The notes under the pieces: model-generated
Told to the model about the DNA's origin: nothing
What the model saw: only the letters and a program-made list of their open reading frames with translations
The model's database searches: none
Translations under genes and position numbers: made by a program
From: Bordetella parapertussis
Lineage (GTDB): Bacteria; Cyanobacteriota; Cyanobacteriia; PCC-6307; Cyanobiaceae
DNA length: 8,481 bases
Assembly (NCBI GenBank): GCA_943324725.2
Contig: CALPMR020000123.1
Coordinates: forward strand, 1-8,481
Direction: 5' to 3'
Shown here: piece after piece, positions 4,946 through 8,481 of the stretch
Position numbering within the stretch: the stretch's first letter is position 1
Layout of the letters: the number at the start of each line of letters is the position of its first letter

Positions 4946-6325
4946 ATGAGCGAGCCCAACCCTTCTGCAACCGAGGTCGAACTCGACATCCAGGACCTCT
5001 CCCACGATGGCCGCGGGATCGGCCGGCTGGATGGCCGGGTCGTGTTCGTCGATGGAGCGCTGCCCGGCGATCGCGTGCTGGTCAGGCTTCTGCCCCAACG
5101 CCGCCGCCAGCTTCACGCCGATCTGCGCCGCATCCTGCAGCCTTCGCCCCAACGGCGCCGGCCCCCCTGCATCCTGGCCGACCACTGCGGCGGCTGCAGC
5201 CTCCAGCCCCTCAGTGACGAGGGGCAGCAGCAGTGGAAGCAGCGATCGCTGGAGCAGGCCCTGCAGCGGATCGCCGCCCTGGAGCTGGCGGCGCAGCCGC
5301 TGCTGGTTTCCGACCGGCCCCTGGGCTATCGCAATCGGGCTGTGATCCCCCTCGAACGCGGCGAAGATGGCCATCTCAAGGCCGGTTACTACCGCCGCGG
5401 CAGCCACCGGATCGTCAACATGAACCGCTGTCCGGTGCTGGATCCGCGCATCGACAGCCTGATCGCGCCGCTCAAGCGGGACCTGGAGACCAGTGACTGG
5501 CCTGTGGATCGCCATGGCGTCAGCGAGGGTGGTCTGAAGCACCTGGCTCTGCGGGTGGGCCATCACACCGGCGAGGTGCTGATCACCCTGATCGCCAGCG
5601 ATCAGGAGCTCGAAGGGCTCGAGGCCATGGCTGAATCCTGGCTGGAGCGCTGGCCCGAGGTGGTCGGCGTCAGCCTCAACCTGCAGCCGCGTCCCACCAA
5701 CCAGTTGTTCGGCCCCAGCACCTACACCGTGGCCGGCCGCGGCTGGCTGTCGGAATCCTTCGCCGGTCTGAAGTACCACATCGCCGCCGACACCTTCTTC
5801 CAGGTGCACACCACCCAGGCGGAACGGCTGGTGCCCCTGATGCTGCAGGGTCTGGGCGGCAGCCAGGACCCTGCAGCCAGTGGTGAATCCCTGCTGCTGG
5901 ATGCCTTCTGCGGTATCGGCACCTTCTCCCTGCCCCTGGCGGCCGCCGGCTGGCGGGTGCATGGCATCGAGCAGCATCCGCCCGCCGTGGAGTTGGCCCG
6001 GCTGAATGCGGCTGCCAACAACCTCGGTGATCGGGCCACATTTGAAACTGCCGCCGTTGCTGCGGCCCTGCCGGCCCTGCTGGATTCGGCGGAGGCCCTG
6101 CTGCTCGATCCACCGCGCAAGGGGCTCGAACCCCACGTGATGGCGGCGATTCTGGCCACGCCGCCGCGGCGGCTGCTGTACCTGAGCTGTGATCCGGCCA
6201 CCCTCAGCCGTGATCTGGGCCTGCTCTGCGCTGAGGCGTACAGGCCGGTGTCAGTGCAGCCGATCGACTTCTTCCCCAACACCAGCCACATCGAGGCCCT
6301 GGCGGTGTTGGAGAGAAAGGCCTAA
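4946..6325 (+). CDS. rlmD: 23S rRNA (uracil-C5)-methyltransferase, RlmD/RumA type
   Basis: The product is 459 aa from ATG 4946 (463 from the less likely GTG 4934). The family transfers a methyl group from S-adenosylmethionine to C5 of a uracil, U1939 of 23S rRNA for E. coli RlmD. An N-terminal TRAM RNA-binding domain covers about residues 6-70 ([17 protein letters not shown]). Cysteines C75, C81 and C84 (C-x5-C-x2-C) plus C162 match the four [4Fe-4S] ligands of RlmD, favouring RlmD over the cluster-free TrmA. The C-terminal Rossmann methyltransferase has the SAM motif [14 protein letters not shown] from D319, DPPRKGLE from D388 and the nucleophile C415 in [12 protein letters not shown]. All key residues are intact. 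The related RlmC (U747) also carries the cluster, so exact target choice is inferred. The stop TAA (6323-6325) overlaps that of pheT on the other strand. Confidence 0.88.
   Translation: MSEPNPSATEVELDIQDLSHDGRGIGRLDGRVVFVDGALPGDRVLVRLLPQRRRQLHADLRRILQPSPQRRRPPCILADHCGGCSLQPLSDEGQQQWKQRSLEQALQRIAALELAAQPLLVSDRPLGYRNRAVIPLERGEDGHLKAGYYRRGSHRIVNMNRCPVLDPRIDSLIAPLKRDLETSDWPVDRHGVSEGGLKHLALRVGHHTGEVLITLIASDQELEGLEAMAESWLERWPEVVGVSLNLQPRPTNQLFGPSTYTVAGRGWLSESFAGLKYHIAADTFFQVHTTQAERLVPLMLQGLGGSQDPAASGESLLLDAFCGIGTFSLPLAAAGWRVHGIEQHPPAVELARLNAAANNLGDRATFETAAVAAALPALLDSAEALLLDPPRKGLEPHVMAAILATPPRRLLYLSCDPATLSRDLGLLCAEAYRPVSVQPIDFFPNTSHIEALAVLERKA
5067..5074. repeat. HIP1 octamer
   Basis: GCGATCGC inside the methyltransferase gene, in the TRAM-domain region. 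Confidence 0.8.
5242..5249. repeat. HIP1 octamer
   Basis: GCGATCGC inside the methyltransferase gene, 175 bp from the previous copy. Confidence 0.8.
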
Positions 6326-8481
6326 CTGCGCAGTCGGGCGGCGAACTGGGTCTCCACCGCGGTTCGCACCGTCTGGTGGGCCCGTTCCACCTCCTCGTCC
6401 GTGAGGGTGCGGGAGCTGTCCCGGTAACGCAGCCGGAAGGCCTGGCTGCAGCAGCCGACCTCCACCTGGGAGCCTTCGTAGCGATCCACCAGCACCACCT
6501 GCTCCAGCAGCGGTTTACCCGCCTTGCGGATGGCGCCGAGCAAGGCCGTGGTGGCCACATCCCGCCCGACCACCAGGGCCAGATCCCGTTCGGAAGCCGG
6601 CACCGTGGCAAAGGGACTGAAGGCCGGTTGCCAGCGATTGCGTCGCGTCGCCGCCGCCAGCAGCGCCTCCAGGCCGAGCTGGAACACATAGGTGGCTTCG
6701 GGGAGGTCGAGCGCTTCAGCCTGGGCTGGATGGAGCTGGCCGAACCAGCCGCTATCCCGGCCTTCGATCACCAGGGCGCTGGATCGCCCCGGATGCAGCA
6801 GGTCGCCAGCCACTGCGCTCTCCAGGGGTCGATCCTCCACCGGGATGTGCAGGCAATCCAGTGGACCCTGCAGCAACCCCCTGGCCTCGAAGTAGTCCAG
6901 GGGGCGGGGCTTGCCGCTGCTGCTCCAGAGCTCGGAGCTGCGCTCACCGCTGATCACCCCCACCAGCAGGGACGTCTGCCGGGCGTCGCCCTTGCCGGGA
7001 TGGAACACCTGGCCGATTTCAAAGGCCCAGAAGCCTGGCTGGGAGGCCTGGAGATTGCGGCGGGCGGCCTGGAGCAGCTCCGCGTGGAGGTTGTCGCGCA
7101 GATGGCCATAGTCCGCCAGCAGCGGGTTGGCCAGGGGCACCCGTCCGGGGGCCGCCGCCACCAGGCTGAGGCTGCAGGTTTCCTGCAGGCCTGCGGCGCA
7201 CAGGGCCCGTCGCAGGCGCCGCTCCACCTGTTGCTCCGGGGTGAGGCCACCGGACTCCAGCGGATCACAGAGATGACTGGCGAATTGGTCGTAGCCCACC
7301 AGGCGGGCCACTTCCTCGATCAGATCCACCGGGCGGCGCAGATCCATGCCCCGCTCCGGCGGCACCTGGACCAGCCAGCCAGCTTCGTTCGCTTCGAGGC
7401 GACAGCCGAGAGCTTCGAGGGTGCGTTCGATGCGCTGATCGGCCAGATCCACCTCCTCGCCGTCCTCGATCACCGGTCCCAGCAGGTTGTGCAGGGCATC
7501 GCGCTCCAGCATCAAGGCGTCAACCGGGGCTTCCTCCCGGCGATGCAGCCAGCGGCCGACGACGCTGGCGGCGGCCAGTTCGCCCAGCAGCTGCACGGCC
7601 CGATCGGCCGCCGTCAGGGTGACCTCCGTCGGCAGGCCCTTTTCAAAGCGGCTGCTGGCTTCAGTGCGCAGACCGACACTGCGAGCTGAACGCCGTACGG
7701 CCTGGGAGGGGAAGACGGCGGCCTCCAGCCAGAGGGTGGTGGTGGCTGCTGTCACCGATTCGCCCAAGCCACCCATGACCCCGGCCAGGGCGATCGGCTG
7801 GTCGGCGTAGGTGACCAGCAGGGCCTCCGCATCGAGGTCACGGCTCTCGCCATCGAGGCTGATCAGCTGCTCGCCGTTGCGTGCCTGCCGCAGCCCGATC
7901 AGGGCAGGATCGGCAGAACCGCCGCCCAGACGTGCCAGGGCAGCAGCGTCGAAGGCGTGCAGGGGTTGGCCGGTCTCCAGCATCACCAGATTGGTGATGT
8001 CGACAACGTTGTTGATCGGTCGCAGGCCGGAGCGCTCCAGCCGTTGCCGCAGCCAGGCAGGGGATGGTCCCACCTGCAGGCCCGTGAGAGCCGTGAGGCT
8101 GAACAGGCCACCGGCCTCCATCGCCGCCAGGGATTCGGCGCTGGCCGGCAGTGCCTGGGCCGCCACGGCCTCCGCGGCGGCTGGGAAGGTGGTGTGGCCG
8201 TCACAGATGGCTGCCACTTCACGGGCGATGCCCCGCAGCGAGAGGCCATCAGGGCGGTTGGCGGTGATCGCCAGTTCCAGCACCTGATCATCAAGGCCCA
8301 GAACCGGCCCGACCGGCGTGCCCGGGGCTGGAACCGAACTCAGCAGCTCATCAAGGATGAGGATGCCTTCGGAGCTTTCGGCCAGCCCCAGCTCCTGGAG
8401 CGAGCAGATCATGCCGCTGCTGGCCACGCCCCGCAGTTCCGCCGGTTTGATCGTCAGGCCCACGGCCGGCAGGGTGCTGCC
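6322..8481 (-). CDS. pheT: Phenylalanine-tRNA ligase beta subunit, 5' end outside the window
   Basis: The frame runs from the window edge (8481) to TAG at 6324-6322, giving 719 residues. Residues before the GTG at 8463 (GSTLPAVGLTIKPAELRGV) continue the tRNA-binding domain, so that GTG is not the start and roughly the first 100 residues are missing. In order: the end of the OB-fold tRNA-binding domain (GVASSGMICSLQELGL); ITANRPDGLSLRGIAREVA; the B3/B4 editing region (NNVVDITNLVMLETGQPLHAFD and GVMGGLGESVTAATTTLWLEAAVF, RTEASSRFEKGL); the B5 domain ending in DLIEEVARLVGYDQF; the catalytic-like core; and the C-terminal FDX-ACB anticodon-binding domain (FATVPASERDLALVV to LTDEEVERAHQTV). It pairs with PheS as an alpha2-beta2 enzyme charging tRNA-Phe in the cytoplasm. 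pheS is not in the window. Length and domain order are normal. Confidence 0.96.
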   Translation of the reverse strand, partial: GSTLPAVGLTIKPAELRGVASSGMICSLQELGLAESSEGILILDELLSSVPAPGTPVGPVLGLDDQVLELAITANRPDGLSLRGIAREVAAICDGHTTFPAAAEAVAAQALPASAESLAAMEAGGLFSLTALTGLQVGPSPAWLRQRLERSGLRPINNVVDITNLVMLETGQPLHAFDAAALARLGGGSADPALIGLRQARNGEQLISLDGESRDLDAEALLVTYADQPIALAGVMGGLGESVTAATTTLWLEAAVFPSQAVRRSARSVGLRTEASSRFEKGLPTEVTLTAADRAVQLLGELAAASVVGRWLHRREEAPVDALMLERDALHNLLGPVIEDGEEVDLADQRIERTLEALGCRLEANEAGWLVQVPPERGMDLRRPVDLIEEVARLVGYDQFASHLCDPLESGGLTPEQQVERRLRRALCAAGLQETCSLSLVAAAPGRVPLANPLLADYGHLRDNLHAELLQAARRNLQASQPGFWAFEIGQVFHPGKGDARQTSLLVGVISGERSSELWSSSGKPRPLDYFEARGLLQGPLDCLHIPVEDRPLESAVAGDLLHPGRSSALVIEGRDSGWFGQLHPAQAEALDLPEATYVFQLGLEALLAAATRRNRWQPAFSPFATVPASERDLALVVGRDVATTALLGAIRKAGKPLLEQVVLVDRYEGSQVEVGCCSQAFRLRYRDSSRTLTDEEVERAHQTVRTAVETQFAARLRS

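Noticed and set aside
4823..6136. 437-codon open frame on the minus strand
   Set aside because: Antisense shadow of the methyltransferase gene, whose catalytic motifs are unmistakable.
6376..7689. 437-codon open frame on the plus strand
   Set aside because: Antisense shadow of pheT.

Overview
This window comes from a cyanobacterium. It carries apcD (allophycocyanin alpha-B, a phycobilisome terminal emitter), a DUF3370 protein (a family I know only from cyanobacteria) and four copies of the cyanobacterial HIP1 octamer GCGATCGC. High coding GC and the protein sequences suggest a unicellular Synechococcus/Cyanobium-like lineage. HIP1 is typically missing from marine picocyanobacteria, so a freshwater or brackish relative is more likely (inference).

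Layout, left to right. (1) 1-1395 (+): the 3' part of a DUF3370 gene with a long proline-rich tail. (2) 1422-2465 (+), 26 nt downstream and probably co-transcribed: a 346-347 aa protein with a ribbon-helix-helix-like N-terminus and a C-terminal J-domain. (3) 2466-4331: about 1.87 kb with no credible gene and visibly lower GC. It is rich in short repeats and hairpins. (4) 4332-4826 (-): apcD. (5) 4946-6325 (+): an RlmD/RumA-type 23S rRNA uracil-C5 methyltransferase, divergent from apcD. (6) 6322-8481 (-): pheT, phenylalanyl-tRNA synthetase beta subunit, cut at its 5' end by the window edge. It converges on rlmD so tightly that the two stop codons overlap.

The genes do not form one pathway. apcD serves light-harvesting energy transfer, rlmD and pheT serve the translation apparatus, and the DUF3370/J-domain pair has no known function.

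The most unusual part is the gap. The hexamer TGAGAC/GTCTCA occurs 11 times there (about one expected) and I found none elsewhere in the window. Five copies share a fixed architecture: GAGAC at 0, GTCYY at +14, TGAGAY with its GAGAY at +35, usually with a YTC-like box near +26. A sixth copy is partial. I recognise no named family with this layout, so it may be an undescribed small dispersed repeat. The gap also holds a 15-bp perfect hairpin with a T-tract on the minus strand (intrinsic terminator) that has no gene immediately before it, preceded by two more hairpins. This suggests an unannotated minus-strand transcript.
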